A stretch of DNA of 64,000 bases. Source: Pseudoips prasinana (Eukaryota > Arthropoda > Insecta > Lepidoptera > Nolidae). This document shows positions 63,760-64,000 of the stretch, piece by piece. How positions within the stretch are numbered: the first letter of the stretch is position 1; every line of letters begins with the position of its first letter. Position numbers and translations under genes: made by a program. Under the pieces are notes generated by a model that saw only the letters and a list, made by a program, of their open reading frames with translations, had not been told where the DNA came from and did not search any database. Location of the stretch: the NCBI GenBank assembly GCA_951640165.1, contig OX621255.1, positions 30,788,001-30,852,000 on the forward strand. The letters run 5' to 3'.

Positions 63760-64000
63760 AATCATTATTTACACACGGCCATCTGACCCCAAACTTAGCA
63801 GAGCTTGTACTATGGAAACCAGATAACTGATATACTACATATACTAATTTTCTTTTGTAAATACATACTTTTATAGATATATCCCAGACTCAGGACAAAC
63901 AGACATGTTCATGCACACAAATATCTGTCCTGGGTGGGATCGAACCCACGACCTCCGGCGTGAAAAGAAAGCATTTGCCAACCGCGCCAACAGGCCCGTC
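63760..64000 (-). mobile_element. SINE B, runs to the window edge
   Basis: Tail GACCCCAAACTTAGCAGAGC, body CAGACTCAGGACAAACAGAC, head complement GCCAACCGCGCCAACAGGCC. It is complete up to the last base shown; the outer flank is outside the window. Confidence 0.85.

Overview
The window looks like repeat-dense, gene-poor DNA from a butterfly or moth. The signs are AT-rich sequence, a canonical tRNA-Gly gene, RTE-type LINEs whose 3' ends run into GAT repeats, tRNA-headed SINEs, and many short elements of the form TC...CTAG that resemble the Lepidoptera Helitron-like (Lep1-type) family. No host protein-coding gene can be called with confidence. The only host signals are one tRNA-Gly(UCC) gene (47093-47164), two weak candidate coding exons on the minus strand (19309-19419 and 60533-60728), and one AG|GTAAGT splice junction near 30.1 kb that could be a microexon or a recursive splice site in a long intron.

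Three mobile-element genes have long open frames. A 5'-truncated RTE reverse transcriptase lies at 1559-3145 (+). A full-length Tc1-type DD34E transposase lies at 43417-44463 (-), inside matched terminal repeats with a TA duplication. A full-length mariner-type transposase, DD41D by my count, lies at 61031-62116 (+), also inside terminal repeats, and is inserted in a SINE. The rest is debris: at least ten RTE 3' fragments, an R1-like LINE end with a 15-bp target duplication, a CR1/Jockey-like LINE end whose coding sequence has been expanded as a 25-bp tandem array, and a 1-kb non-autonomous hAT-like element with an 8-bp duplication.

I use working names for the repeat families. SINE A, B, C and D have tRNA-like heads; B, C and D share one 3' tail. 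The 5S-SINE has a 5S rRNA-like head and shares a central module with SINE A. P1 (243 bp), P2 (about 125 bp), P3 (about 141 bp), E (51-bp arms) and F (57-bp arms) are palindromic or foldback elements. G, J, K and L2 are further dispersed repeats, L2 being a LINE 3' end. Nesting is common: SINE C in SINE B twice, P1 in SINE B, Helitron-like elements in SINE B and in a long-inverted-repeat element, mariner in SINE C, and two RTE copies in or beside one E element. These give a relative order of insertion.

Layout: 0-7.5 kb RTE, SINE A, Helitron-like and P1 copies; 7.6-10.7 kb mostly unique; 10.7-19.8 kb nested SINEs; 20.0-21.8 kb tandem repeat, palindrome and unexplained unique sequence; 21.8-29 kb SINEs and P2/P3; 29-31 kb mostly unique with the splice junction; 31-41.8 kb dense nested repeats; 42-45 kb Tc1; 45-51.4 kb tRNA gene, GC-rich patch and nested RTEs; 51.4-54 kb mostly unique; 54-59.3 kb LINE ends, hAT and foldback elements; 59.6-64 kb SINEs, candidate exon and mariner. 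All boundaries were read by eye. Family names beyond the visible motifs are inference.
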